Shown: positions 1 through 11,500, counted from the first letter of the stretch. The stretch: 30,676 bases of DNA from DASWHR01 sp036398095 (GCA_036398095.1 DASWHR010000136.1:1-30676), one strand, 5' to 3'. Translations and numbers: made by a program. Notes: generated by a model not told the origin, from the sequence alone.

Positions 1-1714
1 CGGCGGGCGCGTCGTCGGATCCGGTGAACTCGATCGTGACATCGTCGGTCCAGGTGGCACCCGACGGGCCGGACGTGATCGTGGTCGACGGCGCGACCGA
101 ATCGGCGAACCACGCGTGCGACAGCTCCGCGGAGACGTTTCCGGCAAGGTCTCGGGCCCGGACCAGGAACGCGTGCGGACCGGTTGCGATCGCCGGATAG
201 GCCGCCGGCGACGCACACCCCGCGAATGGGGCCGCGTCGAGGCTGCACTCGAAGGAAAGCGACGGGGCCCGGTCGTCGGTGGCGTCGAAGACGAAGACGG
301 CCGAGCCGATCGGCCCCGGATCGGGCGGCGCCGACGTCACACGCGCCACCGGCGGGGTCGCGTCGATCGTCCAGGTGTGCGTCGCCGGAATCGGATCCAC
401 GTGACCGGCCGCGTCGAGAGCGCGAATCCGCGCTTCGTGCGGTCCTTCTTCCAACCCTGCCCACACCACCGGGCTCGCGCATGCGCTCCACGCGGCCCCG
501 TCCAGACTGCATTCGAAACCGGCGGCGGTCGCGGTGCCGGTGAAGGTCAGCGTGGCCGCGCGATCCGCCGTCCATGCCGGCGGTGCGGAAACGACGGTCG
601 TGTCCGGCCGCGCGACGACGAACTCGATCATGAGTCCGGCGTTGCCGGCGTGATACGGCCACGCTCGACCCGAGGCGAGCGCCGCGTCGCGCATGCGCGT
701 GAACCCGGCGAGCGCACGCGTTTGCATCCCCGCTTCGGTGAACGCGTCGGCGAACGACGGCCACCATCCGATCGGCCGGATCTCGGGTCCCTCCGGCGGA
801 TTGAACAGTCCCGGCGCCGAAGGATCGTCCCACTCCGGATCGGCCTGATCGATGCGAGTCGCGATCGCGGCGGCGCGCTGGGCCGGAACCAATCCCGTGT
901 TGATCATCCAGACCTGCGCCGTCACCGAGGGGTAGAACTCGCTCCAGTCCGCCGGGTGCCGGACCCCGCCGGCAGCGAGGGCGATGTCGTAGGCGCCCGA
1001 AGCCTCGTTCCAAAAGCCGGGCAAGGACACACGCATGCCGGCGATCCACTCATCGGCCAGGGCGCGAAGCGTCGCGTCCTGCGCGACGGTTGCGATCTCG
1101 GCGACGGCGAGCCAGGCGTCGTAGACCTCGGCGTTGTCCATCAGGTACATCAAATTCCATCCCGGCTTCGCGTAGGTGAGATAGCCGGGCGCGGCCGTCG
1201 CAAGCATCGCGTCGGTCGCGCGGCGAACCGCCGGCCAGATCGCCGACAGGCGCGCCGAATCGCCGGTCGCCGCGTAGGTCGCCCGCACCGCCGACAGAAA
1301 CGTCGCCGCGTATGCGTCGGTCGAGTCGTACGATCCGGTGGAGGTCCAGACGCCGTCAACGAGTTGGTAGTCGGTGACGAAGCCATCGGCATCCATGTGC
1401 GCCGCATACCATTCCAGCCACGCCCACGCCGCCTGCCCATAGCGAGCGTCGCCCGTCGCCATCGTCGCCGACGCCAATCCGGATGCGGCCATGTTCGCGA
1501 AATAGGGCACGCACAGCGAGCGCGGCTCGTTCATCGCGATCAATCCCGCGTGCGGGCCGCCGGAGATCTGCAGCGTCAGGATCCAGTCGCCGTCGGACGC
1601 GACCGGATCGCCGGCCGCGGCGCCGGCGGGGCCGCCCGGCAGGAGCGCCGCGACCGCGATCAGCAACGCAAAGCCGCGCCGCAGCGCGGCCCTGGGAGCA
1701 GGCCGGTGTCTCAT
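1..1714 (-). CDS. Secreted alpha/alpha-toroid-like protein with Ig-like repeats (partial, 3' end off window)
   Basis: Reading the minus strand from the ATG at 1714 gives at least 571 codons without a stop, continuing past the left edge. The N-terminus has a signal peptide: arginine-rich start, hydrophobic FALLIAVAALLP, then AGAAAG near residue 35. Residues about 36-365 are helical and rich in Trp and Tyr (AAWAWLEWYAAHMDADG, WNLMYLMDNAEVYDAW), the style of six-hairpin (alpha/alpha) glycosidase-type toroids; I cannot name a family. After that come repeats of about 80-90 residues with the signature FECSLDGAAWSACASP and FECSLDAAPFAGCASP, each with a cysteine pair and ending ALDAAGH or ARDLAGN, typical of Ig-like surface modules; a third begins at the edge. 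No clear Shine-Dalgarno precedes the start. It is divergent from kynA. Function is inferred only as an extracellular, probably carbohydrate-related protein. Confidence 0.8.
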   Translation of the reverse strand, partial: MRHRPAPRAALRRGFALLIAVAALLPGGPAGAAAGDPVASDGDWILTLQISGGPHAGLIAMNEPRSLCVPYFANMAASGLASATMATGDARYGQAAWAWLEWYAAHMDADGFVTDYQLVDGVWTSTGSYDSTDAYAATFLSAVRATYAATGDSARLSAIWPAVRRATDAMLATAAPGYLTYAKPGWNLMYLMDNAEVYDAWLAVAEIATVAQDATLRALADEWIAGMRVSLPGFWNEASGAYDIALAAGGVRHPADWSEFYPSVTAQVWMINTGLVPAQRAAAIATRIDQADPEWDDPSAPGLFNPPEGPEIRPIGWWPSFADAFTEAGMQTRALAGFTRMRDAALASGRAWPYHAGNAGLMIEFVVARPDTTVVSAPPAWTADRAATLTFTGTATAAGFECSLDGAAWSACASPVVWAGLEEGPHEARIRALDAAGHVDPIPATHTWTIDATPPVARVTSAPPDPGPIGSAVFVFDATDDRAPSLSFECSLDAAPFAGCASPAAYPAIATGPHAFLVRARDLAGNVSAELSHAWFADSVAPSTTITSGPSGATWTDDVTIEFTGSDDAPA

Positions 1715-1743
1715 CGTGAGGAAAGTTCGCGGCCGGCGAGGCG

Positions 1744-1769
1744 TCGTCCCGTCGGCCGGGGCGGGACGA
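1744..1769. repeat. 26-bp inverted repeat, candidate operator between divergent genes
   Basis: TCGTCCCG (1744-1751) and its perfect reverse complement CGGGACGA (1762-1769) are separated by 10 bases. The repeat lies between the secreted toroid gene and kynA, 25 bases upstream of the kynA -10 element. A repeat of the same geometry and nearly the same arms sits at 8451-8476 before the M4 protease gene. Eight-base arms can arise by chance in GC-rich DNA, so regulatory function is inferred. Confidence 0.35.
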
Positions 1770-1794
1770 AGAAGGGGAATCGGAACTCGAGCGT

Positions 1795-1800
1795 TATGCT
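1795..1800 (+). promoter_or_regulatory. -10 element of kynA, leaderless
   Basis: TATGCT ends 9 bases before the kynA ATG, so transcription should begin at or very near the start codon. No Shine-Dalgarno is present, which fits a leaderless mRNA. No convincing -35 is seen. Confidence 0.55.
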
Positions 1801-1809
1801 GCCGTCTCG

Positions 1810-2619
1810 ATGAGCACGCCGCCGCAACCACCGACTCCTGCCCAGTTCGGCGAGGAAGGACGGCGGCTTTCCTACGGGTCCTACCTGAAAGTCGGCGAAC
1901 TGCTTTCGCTCCAGCATCCACTGGCCGAGCCGGCCGCGCACGACGAGCATCTGTTCATCGTCGTCCACCAAGTCTACGAACTCTGGTTCCGCCAGCTTCT
2001 CCACGAGCTCGACACGATCCGCGGCCATCTGTTTGCCGGTCGCGCCGCCGACGCGCGGCATCTGTTCAACCGCGTTCACGAGATCGAACGTGTTCTGGTC
2101 CAACAAGTCGGCGTACTCGAGACGATGACCCCGACGGACTTCATGGAGTTCCGTCGCAACCTCGCGCCGGCGAGCGGCTTCCAATCCGCGCAGTTCCGCG
2201 AAGTCGAGTTCGTCTCGGGGTTGCGCGACGAGACCATGACGGCCCGGCTGGATCCCATGCCGGATGAGGCGGAACGCATGACGCGGCGCCTCGGCGAGCC
2301 GACGCTGTGGGACGCATACTGCGCGCTGTTGTCCTCACGCGGCCTGCCGATGCCGGACGGCGATGCCCAGGCGCGCCGCGAGAGCCTTCTGCGGATGACG
2401 CGCGAACGCGACCGCTACGTGGACGAGCACGCGATCGGAGAAGCGCTGCTGACCCACGATGAGCTGTTCGCGCTGTGGCGGCATCGCCACGTGCTCATGG
2501 TCGAGCGCCAGATCGGCACCAAGAGCGGCACCGGCGGATCGGCCGGCGCGCCGTATCTGCGCAGCACGCTCGGCAAGCGCTTCTACCCCGAGTTGTGGGA
2601 CCTGCGCAGCTACCTGTAG
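1810..2619 (+). CDS. kynA: Tryptophan 2,3-dioxygenase
   Basis: Heme enzyme that opens the indole ring of L-tryptophan with O2 to give N-formylkynurenine, the first step of the kynurenine pathway; cytosolic. The 269-residue product matches the short bacterial form throughout: LSYGSYLKVGELLSLQ near residue 21, HLFIVVHQVYELWF with distal-side His53, FMEFRRNLAPASGFQSAQF with substrate-carboxylate Arg115, and WRHRHVLMVERQIG with probable proximal heme ligand His227, followed by the GTGGSAGAPYLR loop and a WDLRSYL end. No other kynurenine-pathway gene is in the window, so the fate of the product is unknown. The start is fixed by the -10 element 9 bases upstream; the only earlier nearby ATG (1797) reads into a stop. 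Confidence 0.96.
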   Translation: MSTPPQPPTPAQFGEEGRRLSYGSYLKVGELLSLQHPLAEPAAHDEHLFIVVHQVYELWFRQLLHELDTIRGHLFAGRAADARHLFNRVHEIERVLVQQVGVLETMTPTDFMEFRRNLAPASGFQSAQFREVEFVSGLRDETMTARLDPMPDEAERMTRRLGEPTLWDAYCALLSSRGLPMPDGDAQARRESLLRMTRERDRYVDEHAIGEALLTHDELFALWRHRHVLMVERQIGTKSGTGGSAGAPYLRSTLGKRFYPELWDLRSYL

Positions 2620-2690
2620 GCATCCGCCGGAAATGTCCGGGTCTTGGAATCGGGCCGGGCGCACGCTGTCTCAAGCGCATCGACCGGGGG

Positions 2691-2696
2691 TACGAT
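2691..2696 (+). promoter_or_regulatory. -10 element of aceE, leaderless
   Basis: TACGAT ends 10 bases before the ATG at 2707. An earlier in-frame ATG at 2695 overlaps this hexamer and so would lie upstream of the transcription start, which argues for 2707 as the start codon. Confidence 0.5.
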
Positions 2697-2706
2697 GCGA
2701 TCACTG

Positions 2707-5406
<2,700 letters not shown>

Positions 5407-5433
5407 ATTCGCCCGGGCCCGACGGCATCCTGA

Positions 5434-5439
5434 TATCCT
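5434..5439 (+). promoter_or_regulatory. -10 element for the riboswitch-terC transcript
   Basis: TATCCT ends 9 bases before the first helix of the manganese riboswitch, placing the likely transcription start just at the aptamer. Confidence 0.5.
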
Positions 5440-5448
5440 GGCCGCGAT

Positions 5449-5545
5449 CCGAAGGGGAGTATCCTCACGGCACTGCCCGTCACCACGGCGCATGCATCGG
5501 CAGGCGCCCGGGTTTGCCGGCCCACCAGGGTGGAGAGACCTTCGG
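5449..5545 (+). promoter_or_regulatory. yybP-ykoY manganese riboswitch aptamer
   Basis: The 5' leader of the TerC gene carries the hallmarks of the yybP-ykoY class, which binds Mn2+: GAAGGGGAGTATCC at 5451-5464, the CCCGTCACCACG segment, an internal CCGGG/CCGG stem, and the 3' closing segment GAGAGACCTTCGG. Helix P1 is CCGAAG (5449-5454) paired with CTTCGG (5540-5545). This class commonly precedes TerC/Alx-type and MntP-type manganese exporters, matching the gene downstream. The class is recognised from the sequence; ligand and direction of control follow from the known class. Confidence 0.92.
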
Positions 5546-5573
5546 CTGAACAGCGACGTTCGAGCCGGAGGAG
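5540..5573 (+). promoter_or_regulatory. Riboswitch expression platform: anti-P1 helix over the terC Shine-Dalgarno
   Basis: The 3' strand of P1 and the next two bases (5540-5547, CTTCGGCT) can instead pair with 5563-5570 (AGCCGGAG), giving eight pairs including one G-U. That alternative helix covers the first half of the strong Shine-Dalgarno GGAGGAG (5567-5573, 9 bases before the ATG). P1 and this helix are mutually exclusive, so Mn2+ binding would be expected to free the ribosome site. Confidence 0.6.
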
Positions 5574-5582
5574 CCAGCGCAT

Positions 5583-6542
5583 ATGCACGTCGAACCCTGG
5601 ATGTGGATCGCCTTCACCGCGTTCATCTTGGCCATGCTCTGCGTGGACCTTCTGATGAACCGCGACGCGCACGAGGTCTCGATGCGCGAAGCCGGCATTT
5701 GGAGCGGCGTCTGGGTGACGCTCGGCCTGGCGTTCGGTGGTCTGCTCTGGGCGTGGCAGGGCAGCGTCGTCGCCGGCGAGTACATCGCCGGTTATCTGAT
5801 CGAAAAGAGCCTCTCGGTCGACAACATCTTCGTCTTCGCGCTGCTGTTTTCCTATTTTGCGGTCCCGCCGCGGTATCAGCATCGCGTCTTGTTCTGGGGC
5901 GTTTTCGGCGCGCTGATCTTTCGCATCTTGTTCATCGCCGGGGGCGCCGCGCTGCTCGACAAGTTCCATTGGATGATCTTCGTCTTCGGCGGCTTCCTGG
6001 TCGTGACCGGCATCCGCATGGCCATGCACAAGGAAACCGAAGTTCATCCCGAGAAGAATCCGGTCTTGAAGATGCTTCGCCGGATCATCCCGATCACCGG
6101 CTCGTATCACGGCAAAGGGTTCTTCACGCGCGTGAACGGAAAGCGGATGGCCACCCCGCTGCTGGCCGTCCTGGTCGTCGTCGAGACGACCGACATCATC
6201 TTCGCCATCGATTCGATTCCGGCGATCTTCGCCGTCACGCGCGACACGTTCATCGTCTTCACTTCGAACGCGTTCGCGATCCTCGGGCTGCGCGCGATGT
6301 ACTTCCTGCTGGCCGGCCTGATCGCCAAATTCCGGTTCCTCAGCGTCGGGCTCGCGTCCGTGCTGGTCTTCGTCGGCATCAAGATGCTGATCAGCGAGTG
6401 GTACCACATCCCGATCGCGCTCTCCCTGGCGTTCATCGCCACCGCAATCACCGCATCGGTCATCGCGTCGATGAAGTTCCCTGCCGAGGAACCGGCCGTG
6501 CCCGTCGGAGAAGGCCTCGAGACGATCGCGACCGATACTTAG
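5583..6542 (+). CDS. terC: TerC/Alx-family membrane protein, probable manganese exporter
   Basis: The 319-residue integral membrane protein has about nine hydrophobic segments. The two TerC signature motifs are intact: EKSLSVDNIFVF with Glu74 and Asp80, and VVVETTDIIFAIDSIPA with Glu201, Asp204 and Asp210; these acidic intramembrane residues are thought to bind the metal. A charged cytoplasmic loop (about 150-190) separates the two halves. TerC/Alx proteins, named for tellurium resistance, are now mostly linked to Mn2+ efflux and metal loading of exported proteins. The Mn riboswitch directly upstream supports a role in manganese homeostasis. Translation starts at the ATG after GGAGGAG. The gene converges on the DrrAB-type operon, with 16 bases between stop codons. 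Confidence 0.93.
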   Translation: MHVEPWMWIAFTAFILAMLCVDLLMNRDAHEVSMREAGIWSGVWVTLGLAFGGLLWAWQGSVVAGEYIAGYLIEKSLSVDNIFVFALLFSYFAVPPRYQHRVLFWGVFGALIFRILFIAGGAALLDKFHWMIFVFGGFLVVTGIRMAMHKETEVHPEKNPVLKMLRRIIPITGSYHGKGFFTRVNGKRMATPLLAVLVVVETTDIIFAIDSIPAIFAVTRDTFIVFTSNAFAILGLRAMYFLLAGLIAKFRFLSVGLASVLVFVGIKMLISEWYHIPIALSLAFIATAITASVIASMKFPAEEPAVPVGEGLETIATDT

Positions 6543-6559
6543 TGGTTCCAGCAACCACT
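6541..6559. terminator. Possible bidirectional terminator between convergent genes
   Basis: AGTGGTT (6541-6547) and AACCACT (6553-6559) form a 7-bp stem with a CCAGC loop that overlaps both stop codons of the converging genes. There is no clear U tract, so intrinsic termination may be weak. Confidence 0.4.
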
Positions 6560-7362
6560 TAGGAAATGCCGCGATAGCGGCGCACCGACGCCGGCACGAA
6601 GACCAGCAGCAGTCCCGCGATCCAGGCGAGCGACTTGATCGCCGGCGTCAGCACCGGGCCGGCCACGAGCAGCCCGCGCATCGTGTCCACGGTGACGCTG
6701 ACCGGGTTGACGCTCGCCCACGCCTGCAGCCACCCGGGCATCGACGCGACCGGCACGAACGCGCTGCTCGCGAACACCAGCGGGAACACCCACACAAACG
6801 AAGCGGCCTGCGTCGATTCGACGTCGCGGACGGTCAGACCAATGAACGCCGAGATCCACGAGAACGCGTGACCGAAGAGCACGGCCAGAGCGACGGCCGC
6901 GAGCGCCCGGATCGGTCCGGTGTGGATGCGGAAGCCGACGAGCGTTCCGATCATCATCATCAGCGACACCACGAAGACGTTGCGGCACGCATCCGATATC
7001 GTGCGGCCGGCGAGCACCGCGCTCCGTGCCATCGGCAACGACCGGAAGCGGTCGATCATCCCGTAGCTTAGGTCCTGCGCCAACCCGACACCGGTCTGCG
7101 TCGAGCCGAACACCACGACTTGGCCGAAGACGCCCGGCATCAAGTAGTCCACGTAGTTCACACCGCCACCCGGCGTGATCGCGCCGCCGAACACGTACCG
7201 GAACAGCAGCACGAACATCACCGGCTGGACCGTGGAGAACACCAGCAGGGTCGGCACCCGCACGTAGCGAATCAGGTTGCGCTTGGCGACCAAGAGCGCA
7301 TCGGTGATCTTGAGCGTCAGCCGGTCGTGCCGGACGTCGATCCAGTCCTCGTGGGTGCTCAT
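6559..7362 (-). CDS. ABC-2 type permease, DrrB family
   Basis: Membrane subunit of an exporter, 267 residues with six hydrophobic segments and the ABC-2 layout: cytoplasmic N-terminus, RVPTLLVFSTVQPVMFVLLF as first segment, and the conserved YGMIDRFRSLPMARSAVLAGR coupling region followed by four more segments. The late VFASSAFVPVASMPGWLQAW and NPVSVTVDTMRGLL stretches are typical of daunorubicin-resistance (DrrB) permeases. Its ATG overlaps the stop of the upstream ATPase gene as ATGA, so the two are translationally coupled and should form one DrrA2B2-type complex. Known family substrates are hydrophobic drugs or lipids; the substrate here cannot be told. No biosynthetic cluster is beside it. 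Confidence 0.93.
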   Translation of the reverse strand: MSTHEDWIDVRHDRLTLKITDALLVAKRNLIRYVRVPTLLVFSTVQPVMFVLLFRYVFGGAITPGGGVNYVDYLMPGVFGQVVVFGSTQTGVGLAQDLSYGMIDRFRSLPMARSAVLAGRTISDACRNVFVVSLMMMIGTLVGFRIHTGPIRALAAVALAVLFGHAFSWISAFIGLTVRDVESTQAASFVWVFPLVFASSAFVPVASMPGWLQAWASVNPVSVTVDTMRGLLVAGPVLTPAIKSLAWIAGLLLVFVPASVRRYRGIS

Positions 7363-8363
7363 GCCCGTCTCCTTCGGCCGCGACGGCCGCCGGCCGCGGC
7401 GCGTTCCTCTTCTGCCTTGGTGGCCTCGTGTCCGGTCAGGCGAAGGAAGACGTCGTCGAGCGTTGGGCGACGCACCGCGAAGTCGGCCAGCTCGATGCGT
7501 GCGCGCGACAGGCGCCGGACGACCTCGGCGATGATCTTGGCCCCCTTTTCGGCGATCGGGATCGTGACGCGACCGGCCTGCTCGTCCACGATCGGCTCGC
7601 CCGATCCCAAGTCGGCCACCTTGCCGGCCGCCGCCTTCGCTTTCGATGCGTCGGCGAGATGCAACTCCAGCACGTCGCCGCCGGCGCGCTTTTTGAGCTC
7701 GTCGCTGGTGCCGTCGGCGATGACGCGGCCGTCGTCGATCACGGTGATCCGGTGCGCGAGCCGGTCGGCCTCCTCCAGGTTCTGCGTTGTGAGCAGCAGC
7801 GTCATGCCTTCACCGACGAGCTCTTCGATCATCGCCCACAACTCGATCCGGCTCCGCGGATCCAAGCCCGTGGTCGGCTCGTCGAGGAACAGGACGCGCG
7901 GCCGGCCGGCAAGGCTCGCCGCCAGGTCCAGACGGCGGCGCATCCCACCCGAATAGGTCTTGACGATCCGGTCGGCGGCGAAGGTCAGCGAGAACCGTTC
8001 CAGCAGCTCGCCGGCCCGGCGCTCCGCTTCGATGCGCCCCATGTGAAAGAGACGCCCGACGAGCACGATGTTCTCGCGTCCGGTGAGCGTTTCGTCGACG
8101 GCGGCGTACTGACCGGCCAATCCGAAGATCCCGCGGAGCCGGCCGGCGTCGCGCACGACGTCGAAGCCGGCCACGGTGGCTCGTCCCGCGTCGGGCTGTA
8201 GCAACGTCGTCAGGATCCGAACGGCGGTGGTCTTGCCGGCGCCGTTCGGACCGAGCAACCCCACGACGCTCCCCGCCGGCACCAGCAGATCCACGCCCTT
8301 GAGCGCCTCGACCTCCCCGAACCGCTTCGTCAAGCCTTCCGCGACGATCGCCGCCTCGCTCAC
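7359..8363 (-). CDS. ABC transporter ATP-binding protein, DrrA family
   Basis: The 334-residue ATPase energises the permease encoded just downstream. Walker A is GPNGAGKTT (38-46), the signature motif YSGGM (137-141), Walker B LFLDEP (158-163), and the switch region LLLTTQNLEEAD has Gln194 where many ABC ATPases have His; that Gln is normal for DrrA-type proteins. A C-terminal domain of about 100 residues with VRRPTLDDVFLRLTG is the DrrA hallmark. The frame is open for 127 codons upstream, but the GTG at 8363 is chosen because homology begins there (SEAAIVAEGLTKRFG) and GAGAGGAAGG lies about 10-14 bases upstream. The gene is divergent from the M4 protease gene. Confidence 0.93.
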   Translation of the reverse strand: MSEAAIVAEGLTKRFGEVEALKGVDLLVPAGSVVGLLGPNGAGKTTAVRILTTLLQPDAGRATVAGFDVVRDAGRLRGIFGLAGQYAAVDETLTGRENIVLVGRLFHMGRIEAERRAGELLERFSLTFAADRIVKTYSGGMRRRLDLAASLAGRPRVLFLDEPTTGLDPRSRIELWAMIEELVGEGMTLLLTTQNLEEADRLAHRITVIDDGRVIADGTSDELKKRAGGDVLELHLADASKAKAAAGKVADLGSGEPIVDEQAGRVTIPIAEKGAKIIAEVVRRLSRARIELADFAVRRPTLDDVFLRLTGHEATKAEEERAAAGGRRGRRRRA

Positions 8364-8400
8364 CCGGGTGCGTTCCTTCCTCTCGCCGGATTTCCGGCGC

Positions 8401-8406
8401 AGCCTA
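8401..8406 (-). promoter_or_regulatory. -10 element of the DrrAB-type operon
   Basis: On the minus strand GTTAGGCT gives a TAGGCT hexamer; transcription should start around 8394, leaving a leader of about 30 bases with the GGAAGG ribosome site. The same GTTAGnCT context precedes uvrD2 and the RskA-like gene. Confidence 0.45.
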
Positions 8407-8450
8407 ACGGATAGCCGTCCGGCGGTTCGTTCGCTTTTCCCTGTTCGCGT

Positions 8451-8476
8451 TCCTCCCGGGCGCGTCCGCGGGAGGA
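8451..8476. repeat. 26-bp inverted repeat, candidate operator upstream of the M4 protease gene
   Basis: TCCTCCCG (8451-8458) and CGGGAGGA (8469-8476) are perfect reverse complements separated by 10 bases. The repeat ends 5 bases before the -10 element of the protease gene and so covers its -35 region, where a bound regulator would act. It differs from the repeat at 1744-1769 by one symmetric position per arm and has the same spacing. Confidence 0.4.
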
Positions 8477-8481
8477 TCGCA

Positions 8482-8487
8482 TACCCT
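8482..8487 (+). promoter_or_regulatory. Possible -10 element of the M4 protease gene
   Basis: TACCCT would place the transcription start near 8494 and give a leader of about 75 bases. No -35 consensus is visible; the region is occupied by the inverted repeat. Confidence 0.35.
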
Positions 8488-8568
8488 GCGCATCGAAATC
8501 GTTCCAGAACAGGCGCAATGCCGCGGACCGATCGGTTCGCGGAGAAACGACTTTCGAGGGGGCGTCCC

Positions 8569-11500
8569 ATGCTCGGCAAGCGGATCCCGATCCTGCTGAC
8601 GGCGATCGTCGCGGTCGCGGCGTCGGCAACGTGGGCGGCGCCGGCCGCGCGGCCCGCGGCCGATCCGCTCGACGTGCTGGCGGCAAACGCGGGGGGACGG
8701 ATCGCGGTGCATTTCGCCGACGAGACCGGGGCGCCCGACTTCATCCGCGCCTATCCGGGCGCGCTGATCGCGCGCGACGGCGGGAAGGGCTCACCGGAGG
8801 TGCGGGCGCGTCGTTTCCTGTCGACCTACGGCGCCGCGATCGGCATGAGCCCGGCGGAACGCCGCGTGGCCGCGCCGGGCGCCACTCCGTCGGGCACCGC
8901 AAGCGCGCTTCGCCTGACCGGCGTCGAACGTGACGCCACCGGCCGCTTCGACGTGCGCTTCGCGCAGACGAATCGGGGGCGCGATGTCTACGCCGCGCAG
9001 GTGCTCGTGCATCTGAGTCCGCGCGGCGTCACCGGCGTCAACGGTCACTTTGTTTCCGCGATCGACGGCGCGCCGAACGCCGGCGTCACCGACACCGACG
9101 CGCGTGCGATCGCGCTCACCGCCGTCGCCAAGGAAGCCGACCGTTCGTCCCTGCGGGTGGCCTCGACGTCGCTTCGGTGGTTCCGGACCGGCTTGATCCA
9201 GGGGACGGCCGGCGCGACACGTCTGGCGTGGGCGGTCGAGATCGAAGGCGGGCCGTCCGGGCGCGAGCACGTCTGGGTGGACGCGCAGGATCGGGCCGTT
9301 CTGTTGCGCGAACCGCTCCAGGCGCACGCGAAGGACCGCGTCGTCTACTCGCCGATCTACGATCGCAAGAACCCCGATCGGTTCGTGGTGCGCTCCGAAG
9401 GCGACCCTCCGACATACATCCCCACGGCCGACAACCTCTACGAGTTCACCGGGCAGGTCTACGATTTCTTCGCCAACGGGTTCGGCCGCGACTCCTACGA
9501 CGGCAAAGGCGAGACGATGCGCACCGTCGCGCTGGTGAACAACGTCTGTCCGAACGCGTACTGGAACGGCGCGACCACGAACTACTGTCCCGGCTTCGAC
9601 TTGGATGACGTCGTCGCGCACGAGTGGGGTCATGCCTATACCGAATACACCCACGGCCTGATCTACATGTGCCAGTCGGGTGCGCTCAACGAGTCCTACA
9701 GCGACATCTGGGGCGAGGCGATCGACCTGACCAACGACATGGACGGAGTCGGCGGCGCCGTCAACGACACGCCCTATCCGGACGGGCAGCGCTGGCTGGT
9801 CGGAGAGGATCTGACCGAGCCCGTGCACGAGGTGTTGCTGCGCGACATGTGGGATCCGGAGCGGCTCGGGGATCCGGCGAAGGTATCGAGTGCCGTCTAC
9901 GTCTGCGCCAACTCCTCCGACAACGGAGGCGTGCACACGAATTCGGGGATCCCCAACCACGCGTTCGCGATGCTCGTCGACGGCAAGACCTTCAACGGCC
10001 ACACCGTTCGCGCGATCGGGATGACGAAGGCCGCGCACATCTATTGGCGCGCGATGGTCGCCTATCAGCATCCGACCATCAAGTTCGCCGGACACGAGCA
10101 GGCGCTGCTCGCGGCCTGCGGCGACTTGCAGGGCGTGAACCTGCGCAGTCCCTTCACCGGTGCGCCGTCGGGCGAGCGGATCGCGGCCGGCGACTGCGCG
10201 CAGGTCGCGACCGCGATGAAGGCCGTCGAGATGAGCAAGCCGCCGTCGCAATGCCAGTTCTCGCCGATCCTCGCCAAGGGCGAGCCGGTGCTGTGTCCCG
10301 GCGCGACCACGCTGTTCGCCGAACGATTCGAGGGCGGGCTCGGCGGCTGGGAGCTGTCGGGAGCCGGCACGACGGAGGACTGGCCGGGCACCGAGTGGGC
10401 CGCGACCGCGCAGACTCCGCAGGGACACGGGACGCGCGTGGCCTACGCGAAGGACGCCGATGTGGGTACCTGCGAGACCGGCAACGATGCTTCCGGCAGC
10501 TTCGCGATGACGTCCAAGCCGATCGCGATCCCGGCATCGGCCGAAAACGCGCGGCTGCGATTCACGCATTACGTTGCGACCGAATCGGACGACGGCGGCA
10601 ACGTGATGGCGTCGGTGGACGGCGGCGAGTTCACGCCGCTTCCGGCGCCGGCGTATCTGTTCAATCCGCCGCCGGGAGCGATCCCGGCGCCGCTGCCGGG
10701 GAGCACCAACAACGACAATCCCAAGGCCGGCGAACTCGGCTGGTTCGGGACCGACGGCGGCGAGTCGAAAGGCTCGTGGGGCGTGAGCATCGCCGATCTG
10801 TCGGCGATCGCGCAGCCGGGGCAGACGATCCGCTTGCGGTTCGACTTCGGCCTGGATTGCGGCGGCGGCTATGACGGCTGGTACATCGACGACGTGCTCG
10901 TCTACGACTGCCCGGTGCTGCCGTCCCCGGCGGCAGTGACGGTTCCGGAGGCTCCGGTGACCGGGCCGTTCACCGTGTCGTGGACGCGACCGGCCGGCGC
11001 CACCGGGCCGGATACGCTCGAAGAGTCGGCCGTGTCGTGCGCGCCGCTGCTTGCCGACGACGCCGAATCGGGGCTGGCGTTGTGGGACACCGCCGTCGAA
11101 GGAACCGGCGCGCAGGCGTGGACGACCGATGCGAACAAGCCCGAGCACGACGGGACGGCGTTCGCCGTGCGCGGAACGGAAGGTATGAGCGGCACCACCT
11201 CGGACCTGATCGTGAAAGAGCCGATCGCGCTGCCGCGCAGCGGGACCGCAACCCTTGCCTTCCGCGACTGGTTCATACACGAAGGCGACGACTCGGTCCG
11301 CGTGGACGTCTCACGCGATGCGGGCAAGACCTGGAAGGCGGTCTACACCAACGGCCGCTCCGACTACGCGCCGCTCCAACTCGCGGCGTTCGCGACCGAG
11401 CCGCTGACGCCGCGAACAGCGGACCTGACGCCGTTCATGGGCTCATCGATCCTGCTTCGCTTCCGGTTCGCGCAAGGACCCGACAACCGCGCCGGTTCGA

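Noticed and set aside
116..1813. 565-codon plus-strand open frame at the left end
   Set aside because: Arg/Gly-rich composition without domains; it is the antisense shadow of the secreted toroid protein gene and overlaps kynA.
2627..2640. CCGGA/TCCGG hairpin after kynA as a terminator
   Set aside because: Only 5 pairs and no T tract; too weak to call.
7774..7790. Gln in place of His in the ABC ATPase switch region taken as a sign of inactivity
   Set aside because: Gln at this place (LLTTQ) is normal in DrrA-type ATPases.
8791..11280. 829-codon minus-strand open frame inside the M4 protease gene
   Set aside because: Shadow frame of a gene with intact catalytic motifs on the other strand; no recognisable domain.
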